Position numbers and translations under genes: made by a program. This document shows positions 1 through 7,176 of a DNA stretch of 13,098 bases, one piece after another. Positions within the stretch are counted from its first letter, which is position 1. Every line of letters begins with the position of its first letter. This stretch comes from FEN-1297 sp964498065 (GTDB lineage: Bacteria > Bacteroidota > Ignavibacteria > Ignavibacteriales > Ignavibacteriaceae): NCBI GenBank assembly GCA_964498065.1, contig CAZCFZ010000100.1, positions 1 through 13,098 of the forward strand. The letters run 5' to 3'. Below the pieces are notes generated by a model. It was not told where the DNA came from. It saw nothing but the letters and a program-made list of their open reading frames with translations, and ran no database searches.

Positions 1-147
1 TATAGAACAAAATCAATTTACTATTGCGTAATTACCCATGCAGGTATTATGTTTAGTATAGATTTTATATCTACTCTTCGTTTCCGGGCAAATGAATTCG
101 GTACCGGTTTGAATTCGCTTGTTCATATTTTAAAACAAATTATTTGA
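1..147 (+). CDS. C-terminal tail of an unrecognised protein (5' partial)
   Basis: Frame 1 is open from the window edge to a TGA at 145-147, giving the last 48 residues of a protein. The middle is rather hydrophobic (THAGIMFSIDFIST) and the end is basic and amphipathic (LNSLVHILKQII). The stop lies 8 bp before the pdxJ ATG, and the pdxJ ribosome binding site overlaps it, so the two genes are probably co-transcribed. I do not recognise the family. The reading rests on an uninterrupted frame to the edge, tight spacing to pdxJ and the lack of a better candidate. 48 open codons could still occur by chance. Confidence 0.4.
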   Translation, partial: YRTKSIYYCVITHAGIMFSIDFISTLRFRANEFGTGLNSLVHILKQII

Positions 148-155
148 GGATAAAG

Positions 156-866
156 ATGAGATTTTCTTTAAATGTCGATCATATAGCAACATTACGAAAT
201 GCAAGAGGTGAAGATCAGCCTGACCCTGTTACTGCGGCGCTTATTGCCGAGCAAGCAGGTGTTGATGGAATCGTGGTTCACTTAAGAGAAGATAGAAGAC
301 ATATTGGTGAAAGAGATGTCCGTTTGCTGAGGGAATTGATTACGACTAAACTTGATCTTGAAATGGCTGCTACCGACGAAATTATAAAAATAGCCTGCGA
401 TGTTGGTCCTGAACTTTCTACAATTGTTCCTGAAAAAAGACAGGAACTTACTACGGAAGGCGGGATAAATGTTATTGATAATATTTCAAAGCTGAAATCG
501 GCAATTAAAGATTTACACAATTCGGAAATTTTAGTCTCTTTATTTATAGAACCTAATCTCGATCAAATAGATGCTGCTGCGGAAATCAATTCGGACTTTA
601 TTGAAATTCATACCGGGCCGTTTGCAAATGCAATTACCGAGGAAGAACAATTTGATGAACTTGAAAAGATTAGAACCGCGGTTAAACATGCAAAGAAATT
701 AGGACTTGGTGTAAATGCAGGCCACGGTTTGAACTATCAAAATATAAAAATATTCAAAGAAGTACCTGATATTGATGAGGTAAGCATAGGCCATGCTGTA
801 ATTGCAAGAGCATTATTTGTAGGTCTTAATGAAGCGATACGGGAGATGATACGGCTTGTTAATTAA
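156..866 (+). CDS. pdxJ: Pyridoxine 5'-phosphate synthase PdxJ
   Basis: PdxJ condenses 1-deoxy-D-xylulose 5-phosphate with 3-amino-2-oxopropyl phosphate to pyridoxine 5'-phosphate, the last ring-forming step of the DXP-dependent vitamin B6 pathway, in the cytosol. The 236-residue product matches the family over its whole length (usual length about 240). Diagnostic stretches are LNVDHIATLRNARG at 5-18, VHLREDRRHI at 41-50, VPEKRQELTTEGG at 91-103, FIEIHTG at 148-154 and VNAGHGL at 186-192. The residues equivalent to E. coli catalytic His45, Glu72 and His193 are H42, E69 and H190. ATG 156 is chosen because GAGGA at 146-150 sits 5 bp upstream and the protein then begins like its relatives. A TTG at 144 would only add four residues and would place the Shine-Dalgarno inside the gene. 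No genes for the rest of the B6 pathway are in the window. Confidence 0.97.
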   Translation: MRFSLNVDHIATLRNARGEDQPDPVTAALIAEQAGVDGIVVHLREDRRHIGERDVRLLRELITTKLDLEMAATDEIIKIACDVGPELSTIVPEKRQELTTEGGINVIDNISKLKSAIKDLHNSEILVSLFIEPNLDQIDAAAEINSDFIEIHTGPFANAITEEEQFDELEKIRTAVKHAKKLGLGVNAGHGLNYQNIKIFKEVPDIDEVSIGHAVIARALFVGLNEAIREMIRLVN

Positions 867-869
867 CTG

Positions 870-899
870 AAGTTACTCATAATCGGCAAAAAGTAACTT
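870..899 (+). terminator. Candidate terminator after pdxJ
   Basis: Perfect 8-bp inverted repeat, AAGTTACT (870-877) and AGTAACTT (892-899), with a 14-nt loop, starting 4 bp after the pdxJ stop and running into a short T stretch (898-901). The stem is AT-rich and weak, so termination here is tentative. Confidence 0.35.
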
Positions 900-904
900 T
901 TATC

Positions 905-947
905 ATTCCGAACTTTGCCGAAGGCATTCCTTCGGAAGATTCGGAAT
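905..947. repeat. Extragenic palindromic element, TCATTCCGAA type
   Basis: Two nested inverted repeats form a long hairpin or cruciform: outer arms ATTCCGAA (905-912) and TTCGGAAT (940-947), inner arms CCGAAGG (918-924) and CCTTCGG (929-935) with a CATT loop. It is more GC-rich than its surroundings and has no open frame. The TCATTCCGAA edge resembles widespread dispersed bacterial intergenic repeats that start GTCATTCCGAA. Only one copy of this exact type is visible, so dispersal is inferred. Confidence 0.55.
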
Positions 948-984
948 CTTCATTTTTTAATTATTATTAGATGCTGAATCAATT

Positions 985-1014
985 GCAGATCCCGGGTCAA
1001 GCCCGGGATGACAA
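985..1014. repeat. Extragenic palindromic element, GTCATCCCGGG type
   Basis: Arms ATCCCGGG (989-996) and CCCGGGAT (1002-1009) pair perfectly around a TCAAG loop. Read on the minus strand the element begins TTGTCATCCCGGGCTTGA, a form I recognise as a common extragenic palindrome in many bacterial genomes. Its right edge CGGGATGACAA (1004-1014) is identical to 8572-8582, inside another element of this window. With the preceding element and the operator-like repeats it accounts for most of the gene-free stretch 867-1237; nothing else supportable was seen in 1015-1111. Confidence 0.55.
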
Positions 1015-1111
1015 GGTTCAGAACGACAGTTGCGTAACTTCTGTAATTAATTTCTTTAAGTATCTCTAAGATAAATAATCTCCGCAATATAGATTTATGT
1101 AAAAATGGCAA

Positions 1112-1186
1112 TTCAACCGAAATAGTTGAAAATGTCAAATTCAACCAAATTGGTTGAAAAATTAAAATTCAACCAAAATGGTTGAA
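1112..1186. promoter_or_regulatory. Three 19-bp palindromic operator-like sites at 28-bp period
   Basis: Three copies of a TTCAACC-N5-GGTTGAA palindrome lie at 1112-1130 (one arm degenerate: TTCAACC/AGTTGAA), 1140-1158 (perfect 9-1-9, TTCAACCAA-A-TTGGTTGAA) and 1168-1186 (8-3-8). Start-to-start distance is exactly 28 bp both times, and the 9-bp spacers are unrelated AT-rich sequence. The array ends 51 bp before the SatD ATG, where an operator or activator array would be expected. The half-site and symmetry suit a dimeric winged-helix regulator such as a MarR-type protein, but no such gene is in the window. No convincing -10/-35 or Bacteroidetes-type promoter could be assigned around it. Confidence 0.65.
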
Positions 1187-1237
1187 TAAGATTATCTTAT
1201 TTATTAAGTTGGCATTAAACAAATCGCAGCTTTAATT

Positions 1238-1867
1238 ATGAAAAAGATTGCCTTAATCGGAGATATTGTAGCTTCAAGAGATATTAAAAACAGAGCAGAT
1301 GTTCAGAAGAAATTATCCAAGTTATTTTTAGGTTTAAATAAGGACAATAATACACTCGACTCTCCCTATACTATAACTATAGGAGACGAGTTTCAAGCTT
1401 TATATAAGAAAGCAGATTCTATTTTTATTGATATTTGCAAAATTTTAGAATCACTGTATCCTGAATCAGTAAGGTTTTCAATCGGGATTGGGGAATTGAC
1501 AACGAAAATAAATAAAAACCAGGCATTAGGAATGGACGGACCTGCATTTCATTTTGCGAGAGAAGGACTTGAGGAACTTAAAGGCACATCTGGTTTATTT
1601 AATATTAAATCCGAGAATGAAAAAGAAATTTTGCTGATTAAAAAGATACTTCCATTAATATCGCAAAATATGATTAAATGGAAACTCACTCGAATTAAAA
1701 TATTCAATCTTCTAATTGAAGGCAGAACAGTAAAGGAAATATCAAAAAAACTTCATATTACGGATAAAGCGGTATATAAGCATATCGATGCAGGCGCTTT
1801 AAATATTATAATTGATATATTAAACCGGATTACATTTGAAATTAATTCGAGCTTAAAAGTAAAATGA
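1238..1867 (+). CDS. SatD family protein, cyclase-like core with C-terminal HTH
   Basis: The 209-residue cytosolic protein matches the SatD family, named after the sat (secretion and acid tolerance) operon of Streptococcus mutans; its biochemical function is not known to me. The N-terminal domain (about 1-125) has IGDIVASRD at 7-15, TIGDEFQALY at 47-56, RFSIGIGEL at 79-87 and MDGPAFHFARE at 99-109. These line up in order with the metal-binding Asp segments, the glycine-rich strand and the NxxxR-like helix of class III nucleotidyl cyclases, with candidate metal ligands D9 and D50. The Asn of NxxxR is not kept. Residues about 160-187 (EGRTVKEISKKLHITDKAVY) form a helix-turn-helix like that of LuxR or sigma region 4. 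The stop overlaps the next gene's start in ATGA, so the two are translationally coupled. No clear Shine-Dalgarno precedes the ATG. Family call strong; cyclase fold and DNA binding are inference. Confidence 0.85.
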   Translation: MKKIALIGDIVASRDIKNRADVQKKLSKLFLGLNKDNNTLDSPYTITIGDEFQALYKKADSIFIDICKILESLYPESVRFSIGIGELTTKINKNQALGMDGPAFHFAREGLEELKGTSGLFNIKSENEKEILLIKKILPLISQNMIKWKLTRIKIFNLLIEGRTVKEISKKLHITDKAVYKHIDAGALNIIIDILNRITFEINSSLKVK

Positions 1868-2607
1868 TGCTGGAATTTAGTTACTTGCTCAATATTGTAA
1901 TGCTTACACGTTTGTTATACGGCTTAAAGGACCAGCCGGTAACAGCGTGGAAAACTGTAATCGTAACAAGCTTGCAGGTATTTCTGTTTTTAATTTTTAA
2001 AATATCGGTATTATTATTTGTTCTATTATTGATTGTAATTTTGCTGAATACCTGGATTTATTACGGCGAAAAAAAGACAAAAAACCTGAATTCATTTCGA
2101 ACTTTATCAATAGTAGCATTTATCATAATACTAAGTGTATTTACCTCACCTTCATTAAATATAAAATTTAATGAAAACATTTTTCATGTTTTTAATAATC
2201 TAAAAAATTATTCTACTTTACTTGCCGGTATTAATAGCTCAAACATATTCGAAATTAGCCTTATAATAACCGGCCTTTTGCTTGTCCTAAACGAATCTAA
2301 TTTTGTAATCAGATATTTATTTGCTTTATTCAAACTCTTCCCGGTTATCAAAGAAAAAGAGAGCGGGGAATTGGATAAAAGCGAGTACAATGCAGGCAGA
2401 ATTATAGGAATGCTTGAAAGAATTTTAATATTTTTTCTAGTCTTGTCCGGCCAGTTTACGGCAATCGGTTTAGTTATAGCGGCTAAGGGTTTTACCAGAT
2501 TCAAGGAATTAGATGATAGATATTTTGCTGAATATGTTCTTATCGGCACTTTTTTATCTTCTTTATTTTCAATAGCAATTGCCGTAATTATAAAAAGCAG
2601 TTTGTAA
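1864..2607 (+). CDS. SatD-coupled membrane protein with DUF3307-type C-terminal region
   Basis: A 247-residue integral membrane protein. Hydrophobic segments lie at about 31-66 (probably two helices), 79-93, 127-143, 186-208 and 222-243. A charged loop at about 163-176 precedes the most conserved part, AGRIIGMLERILIFF (177-191), SGQFTAIGLVIAAKGF (195-210) and RFKELDDRYFAEYVLIGT (212-229), which matches the C-terminal half of DUF3307-type proteins that commonly accompany SatD. The N-terminal half does not show the usual DUF3307 HxxxDFxLQ motif. The ATG shares the ATGA overlap with satD; a second ATG follows at once (1867), so the exact start is uncertain by one codon. Coupling to SatD suggests a membrane partner or anchor for it. 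Function unknown. Confidence 0.75.
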   Translation: MMLEFSYLLNIVMLTRLLYGLKDQPVTAWKTVIVTSLQVFLFLIFKISVLLFVLLLIVILLNTWIYYGEKKTKNLNSFRTLSIVAFIIILSVFTSPSLNIKFNENIFHVFNNLKNYSTLLAGINSSNIFEISLIITGLLLVLNESNFVIRYLFALFKLFPVIKEKESGELDKSEYNAGRIIGMLERILIFFLVLSGQFTAIGLVIAAKGFTRFKELDDRYFAEYVLIGTFLSSLFSIAIAVIIKSSL

Positions 2608-2617
2608 TAAAATCAGA

Positions 2618-3397
2618 ATGAATTTAAAACAAAAACTCGATTATCACTATAAAGCATTCGACAAATCTCAAATCTCTCCTGACCCATTGCAATTCCTTCA
2701 TCTTTATCAAGATAAAAAAGATATCGAAATTATAGGATTTATAGCGTCAATTTTTGCTTACGGCAATGTAAAGCAAATAATAAGTACTCTTGATAAAATT
2801 TTAATAATTTCGAATAACCATCCTTACGAATTTGTGACCAATTTTAAGAATAAAAATTATTCTTATAAGCTGAATAATATGAAGCACAGGTTTTATTCCG
2901 ATAAAGATTTAATTTTATTTTTCTCCTTATTGAATAAAACAGTAAATGAATTTGGTTCTCTTAAAAATCTGTTTCTTAAATCTTACAATAGTAAAGAAGT
3001 AAATATTAAGAATGCCCTGACCAAATTTTCCGAATATTTTGTTTCTTCCGCAAAAGAAATGAGTCGAAGTAAAATTAGCCGGGGAGTAAAATTTATGTTC
3101 CCGTTTCCTGATTTAGGCAGTGCATGTAAAAGGATGAATTTATTTCTCAGATGGATGGTTCGTAAAGATGAATTGGATTTTGGACTTTGGAGTGAAATTC
3201 CCAAAAATAAATTAGTTATGCCTGTAGATACTCATGTTGCAAGGATTTGCAAAAATTTAAAACTGACGACTTATAAAAATGTTAGCTGGAAAATGGCCGA
3301 AGAAATTACGAAAAATTTAAAGAAATTTGATCCGGAAGACCCTATAAAATATGATTTTGCTATTTGTCATATAGGAATGAGGAGATTAATATTTTAA
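2618..3397 (+). CDS. TIGR02757/DUF2400 family protein
   Basis: A 259-residue cytosolic protein matching the TIGR02757 (DUF2400) family at full length. Diagnostic stretches are YHYKAFDKSQISPDPLQFLH near the start, IIGFIASIFAYGNVKQI (38-54), FMFPFPDLGSACKRMNLFLRWMVRKDELDFGLW (159-191, given here only as span landmarks F159, C170, W179, W191), MPVDTHVARICKNLKL (201-216) and DPEDPIKYDFAICHIGM (238-254). No enzymatic role is established to my knowledge. The VDTHVAR segment (D204, H206) and the following helices recall endonuclease III-type HhH-GPD glycosylases, where VDTHIFR carries the catalytic Asp, but the iron-sulfur cysteines are absent. It starts 10 bp after the membrane-protein stop, so it probably shares that transcript. 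No strong Shine-Dalgarno is visible. Confidence 0.88.
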   Translation: MNLKQKLDYHYKAFDKSQISPDPLQFLHLYQDKKDIEIIGFIASIFAYGNVKQIISTLDKILIISNNHPYEFVTNFKNKNYSYKLNNMKHRFYSDKDLILFFSLLNKTVNEFGSLKNLFLKSYNSKEVNIKNALTKFSEYFVSSAKEMSRSKISRGVKFMFPFPDLGSACKRMNLFLRWMVRKDELDFGLWSEIPKNKLVMPVDTHVARICKNLKLTTYKNVSWKMAEEITKNLKKFDPEDPIKYDFAICHIGMRRLIF

Positions 3398-3405
3398 AAA
3401 TGAAA

Positions 3406-3424
3406 TGTAAAATTTACTTTTACA
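3406..3424 (+). terminator. Weak hairpin between the DUF2400 and S10 genes
   Basis: TGTAAAA (3406-3412) and TTTTACA (3418-3424) pair perfectly around a 5-nt loop, 8 bp after the DUF2400 stop. The stem is short and AT-rich, and the T-rich tail is broken, so this could be chance or a partial terminator dividing the SatD cluster from the peptide-use block. Confidence 0.25.
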
Positions 3425-3449
3425 CTTAAATTTTCTAAAGGAGTGCAAT

Positions 3450-5003
3450 ATGAGAAATATTTTCGCATTAGCTTTGTCTATCATTTTATTTATTTCATTT
3501 AATTTGAATGCACAACCTAAAAGAGGTAAAATAGATTCAACAAAATTTGAAATTCCCCAGCCGGTTCAGATTGTTACTCATCATATCATAAACATTGAAG
3601 GAAAGGAAATTAAATATACTGCAATTACAGGAACTTTCTTATTAAAAAATGATAACGACACGGCAATTGCACTCATAGGTTTTACCGCTTACAAAAAAGA
3701 AGGTGTAAATGATTATAACAAACGTCCTATTACTTTTGCATATAACGGTGGACCGGGCTCTTCTTCTATTTGGCTTCATATGGGTGCACTCGGGCCGAAA
3801 CGTGTAGTTCTTAATGATCCTTATGCTGTACCGCCGGCACCGTATAAAATGGAGGATAACAAATATTCTATAATTGACGTAACTGATTTGGTGATGATTG
3901 ATCCGGTCGGTACCGGGTTGAGCAAGCCGGTTGGTAAATCAAAAGGAAAAGATTTTTGGGGAGTAAACGAAGATATTAAATCTGTCAGTGAATTTATTTA
4001 TCAATACCTTCTTAAAAATAATAGATTGAATTCACCTAAATTTTTACTTGGAGAAAGTTACGGTACAACGCGTTCTGCCGGTGTTTCAGATTACTTGTTT
4101 GAAAATAAGGGAATTGCAATAAACGGGATTATTTTTGTTTCCACTGTTTTTGATTTCCAGACGCTTTCTTTTTCCAAAGGGAATGATTTGCCTTATATTC
4201 TTTATCTTCCGACCTATGCAGCTGTTTCGTGGTATCATAAAACACTGCCAGCACAACCGGAAAATTTAGATTCATTTTTAAAAGAAGTTGAAGTTTTTTC
4301 ACAGCATGAATATTCTAATGCCTTATTTAATGGGTCGGCAAATGATAGTGTTGAAATTAGTAAAGTCGCGGATAAGCTCTATCAGTTTACAGGTATTTCA
4401 AAATCATATTGGGAAAAAGCTAATTTACGCTTAAGCGAACCGCAGTTTACGGCAGAACTTTTACGTGAAAAAGGTGTAACGGTTGGAAGGCTTGATTCCA
4501 GATATACAGGTCCCACTGATGATTTGATTAGGGAATATTCCGATTATGATCCGCAAAGTAGTTCTATAAGTCCGGCTTTTACAGCCACGTTTTTAGAATA
4601 CTTACACAATGATTTAAAATTTCCAACCAATCAAACATATCATATTAGCGCTTATTCTGAAAAAGGTTTTAAATGGAATTGGAATAGGCGGGCAGGTAAA
4701 AGAATTTCTCCGTTTCAGAATGTAAGTGTTTCGCCTGACCTTGCCGATGTTATGGCAAAGGATCCTTACCTAAATGTACTTATGCTTAACGGTTATTATG
4801 ACCTTGCTACCCCTTTCTTTGCAACTGAATATACTATGAATCATCTTGGCAATAATATTCCTAATCTTAAAGAAAGAGTTCATATGAAATACTTTAAAGC
4901 CGGTCACATGATGTATATAAATAATGATTCTTTACCCAAGTTTAAAGAATATATTGCTGAGTTTATTTCAAAGATGTCAGCACCTCAAAAAGCAAAAAGA
5001 TGA
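3450..5003 (+). CDS. Secreted S10-family serine carboxypeptidase
   Basis: Peptidase family S10 removes amino acids from peptide C-termini using a Ser-Asp-His triad in an alpha/beta-hydrolase fold. The 517-residue product starts with a signal peptide (residues 1-21, MRNIFALALSIILFISFNLNA, probable cleavage before Q22; 21 residues by span, hydrophobic core 5-17), so it acts in the periplasm or outside. The family signature NGGPGSSS is at 99-106, the nucleophile S203 in GESYGT (201-206), the Asp D451 in NGYYDLATP and the His H486 in KAGHMMY, all in the order and spacing expected. Length is normal for bacterial S10 proteins. Start: AAAGGAG at 3437-3443 lies 6 bp before the ATG. The OPT and MFS transporter genes downstream suggest that it feeds them with trimmed peptides or amino acids. 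Confidence 0.93.
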   Translation: MRNIFALALSIILFISFNLNAQPKRGKIDSTKFEIPQPVQIVTHHIINIEGKEIKYTAITGTFLLKNDNDTAIALIGFTAYKKEGVNDYNKRPITFAYNGGPGSSSIWLHMGALGPKRVVLNDPYAVPPAPYKMEDNKYSIIDVTDLVMIDPVGTGLSKPVGKSKGKDFWGVNEDIKSVSEFIYQYLLKNNRLNSPKFLLGESYGTTRSAGVSDYLFENKGIAINGIIFVSTVFDFQTLSFSKGNDLPYILYLPTYAAVSWYHKTLPAQPENLDSFLKEVEVFSQHEYSNALFNGSANDSVEISKVADKLYQFTGISKSYWEKANLRLSEPQFTAELLREKGVTVGRLDSRYTGPTDDLIREYSDYDPQSSSISPAFTATFLEYLHNDLKFPTNQTYHISAYSEKGFKWNWNRRAGKRISPFQNVSVSPDLADVMAKDPYLNVLMLNGYYDLATPFFATEYTMNHLGNNIPNLKERVHMKYFKAGHMMYINNDSLPKFKEYIAEFISKMSAPQKAKR

Positions 5004-5122
5004 AATATTAGAAGCTTATGTTTTTAATTCCATTTTTAATAAATATAAAGTTGTATTTCTATCAATTTATTCGAATATTTACCTTCAATTTTTCTCTATA
5101 TATAATTAAGGAGTAATCCAAT

Positions 5123-7141
5123 ATGGCAGAAAACAAATCTCCCGCTGAAGATTTCAAACCTTATATTTCTGCAAAAGATTTTATACCTGAATTTACATTA
5201 AAAGCTGTAATACTTGGTGCAATCTTTGGGGTAATATTCGGTGCTTCTTCAGTATATTTAGGTCTTAAGGTAGGGATGACTGTAAGTGCATCAATACCAA
5301 TTGCAGTATTGGCAATTTCGGTTTTTAAAAAAATCGGTAATGCAACAATTCTTGAAAATAATATTGTTCAAACCATTGGTTCTGCAGGAGAATCGGTTGC
5401 AGCTGGTGTTGTATTTACTATTCCAGCTTTGCTTTTCCTGCCGGGCGGAATGGCTTATTTTAAATATTTCCAGATTTTTGTTTTAGCATTAGCCGGAGGT
5501 ATTTTAGGCGTTCTTTTCATGATCCCTTTAAGAAGAGCATTAATTGTAAAAGAACATGGAGTTTTACCTTATCCGGAAGGAACCGCCTGTGCCGACGTTT
5601 TGGTTGCCGGTGAAAAAGGCGGAAACCTTGCGAAGAAAGTTTATTACGGTTTGGGAATTGCCTTTTTATATAAGCTGTTCATGTCAATTTTCGGCTTGTG
5701 GAAAGATGTTCCTACTTATGTTTTTGGAAGACATTCAGCTTTACCAAACGGAACAATTAATGGTGAAATTACTCCTGAATTATTAGGCGTGGGCTATATT
5801 ATCGGACCCAAAATTGCCGGCATAATGGTTTCCGGAGGTGTATTATCCTGGATTGTTTTAATTCCACTCATTACAATTTTAGGAGATAAATTAACTGCTG
5901 TTTTTCCTCCGGGTACGAAGCTTATCAGCCAGATGTCGCCGGATGAAATTTGGAATAATTATATTAGATATATAGGTGCCGGTGCTGTAACATTCGGCGG
6001 ACTTATAACTTTAATAAAATCTATACCGACAATTATTAGTGCGTTCAGCGATTCTTTTAAAGATATTAAAGCAAGCAGAGCTAATAAACAAAATAATGTT
6101 ACCGACAAGACAGAAAGAACCTCCAAAGATATTCCATTATCGATAGTACTTGGAGGAAGTTTGGTGCTTGTAGTTTTTATGACATTAATTCCGAGCATTC
6201 CAACGAACTTTCTTTCTGCTGTAATGATAGTAATTTTCGGTTTCTTTTTTGTAACCGTATCATCAAGAATTGTCGGTTTAATCGGATCTTCTTCCAACCC
6301 TGTTTCCGGAATGACAATTGCAACTCTAATGGCTACCTCATTAATATTTGTGGGAATAGGCTGGACTGGAAGTTTTTATGAACCGTTAGCTTTAGTAGTT
6401 GGTTCTATAGTTTGTATTGCAGTTGCAAATGCAGGTTCAACTTCTCAAGATTTAAAGACCGGTTTTCTTGTCGGTGCAACACCTGTAAAACAGCAAGTCG
6501 GATTACTAATTGGTGTTTTGGTTTCTGTCGTAGCAGTTGGCTTTACACTTTTATTGCTTGAACGTACAGTTGGAGTTGGTCAGATTACAGCGCAGCATCC
6601 TGATCCGTTGCCTGCTCCTCAGGCAATTTTAATGGCAACAGTTATTAAGGGTTTGCTAAGTCAGAACCTTCCCTGGGCACTTGTATTAATTGGAATGGGA
6701 CTTTCTTTAGTTATGGAATTGTCCGGAGTTTCATCTCTGGCTTTTGCAGTTGGAGCTTACCTCCCATTATCAACAACTACTACAATTTATGCCGGCGGAA
6801 TAATAAAATGGCTTGTTGATAAAAGGAAAAAATCTAAAGAATCGGATATTGGTCCCGGTGCATTATTCAGTTCCGGTTTAATTGCAGGCGGAACTATTAC
6901 TGGTATTTTAGTAGCTATTTTAATCGGCTGGACTGTAGGACATAATGCTTTAGGAAATCCGGTTTCCTTTATAGAAAAAGTTCATCAAACCGTATTAAGT
7001 ATTTTCTCAATCTCAGGTACAGGAACACTTGGAGATGCCATGGGAGGATGGGGAGATATTTTAGGTATGGTATTTTTCGGACTGCTTTGCTTATTACTCT
7101 ATAAAGTTGCTATGAGTAAAGAAGATGCACCGAATAATTAA
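5123..7141 (+). CDS. OPT family oligopeptide transporter
   Basis: A 672-residue polytopic inner-membrane protein of the OPT superfamily, whose bacterial members are proposed proton-driven importers of short peptides; some relatives carry metal chelates instead. Visible family marks are the N-terminal helix VYLGLKVGMTVSASIP (44-59), NNIVQTIGSAGESVAAG (79-95), LPYPEGTACADVLVAG (148-163) and a late GATPVKQQVGLLIGV stretch. Long hydrophobic segments run through the whole chain, consistent with the family's roughly 14-16 helices, and a charged loop with many Lys, Asp and Asn lies near 305-340. The length is that of the prokaryotic clade. AAGGAG at 5108-5113 lies 9 bp before the ATG. It follows the S10 gene by 119 bp and precedes the MFS gene by 35 bp, which favours peptides as substrate; that is inference from context. 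Confidence 0.93.
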   Translation: MAENKSPAEDFKPYISAKDFIPEFTLKAVILGAIFGVIFGASSVYLGLKVGMTVSASIPIAVLAISVFKKIGNATILENNIVQTIGSAGESVAAGVVFTIPALLFLPGGMAYFKYFQIFVLALAGGILGVLFMIPLRRALIVKEHGVLPYPEGTACADVLVAGEKGGNLAKKVYYGLGIAFLYKLFMSIFGLWKDVPTYVFGRHSALPNGTINGEITPELLGVGYIIGPKIAGIMVSGGVLSWIVLIPLITILGDKLTAVFPPGTKLISQMSPDEIWNNYIRYIGAGAVTFGGLITLIKSIPTIISAFSDSFKDIKASRANKQNNVTDKTERTSKDIPLSIVLGGSLVLVVFMTLIPSIPTNFLSAVMIVIFGFFFVTVSSRIVGLIGSSSNPVSGMTIATLMATSLIFVGIGWTGSFYEPLALVVGSIVCIAVANAGSTSQDLKTGFLVGATPVKQQVGLLIGVLVSVVAVGFTLLLLERTVGVGQITAQHPDPLPAPQAILMATVIKGLLSQNLPWALVLIGMGLSLVMELSGVSSLAFAVGAYLPLSTTTTIYAGGIIKWLVDKRKKSKESDIGPGALFSSGLIAGGTITGILVAILIGWTVGHNALGNPVSFIEKVHQTVLSIFSISGTGTLGDAMGGWGDILGMVFFGLLCLLLYKVAMSKEDAPNN

Positions 7142-7176
7142 TATTTGATTAACATTAACTAAAATTTGTACATATT

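Noticed and set aside
144..155. TTG 144 as the pdxJ start
   Set aside because: It lies at the Shine-Dalgarno of the ATG at 156 and adds residues not found in PdxJ proteins.
950..1144. A 64-residue minus-strand reading frame over the pdxJ-satD intergenic region
   Set aside because: Its VIPGLTRDLQ segment comes from the CCCGGG extragenic palindrome, a common source of false small proteins, and the frame also runs through an operator-like palindrome. It has no ribosome binding site or recognisable family.
1112..1186. The three 19-bp repeats as a small CRISPR array
   Set aside because: Spacers are only 9 bp, each repeat is a full palindrome, there are no cas genes, and the array sits directly in front of a gene.
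5959..6297. A 112-residue minus-strand frame within the OPT gene, and similar antisense frames at 2208-2549 and 2983-3204
   Set aside because: All lie wholly inside well-supported plus-strand genes and show no family features; they are by-products of AT-rich codon use.
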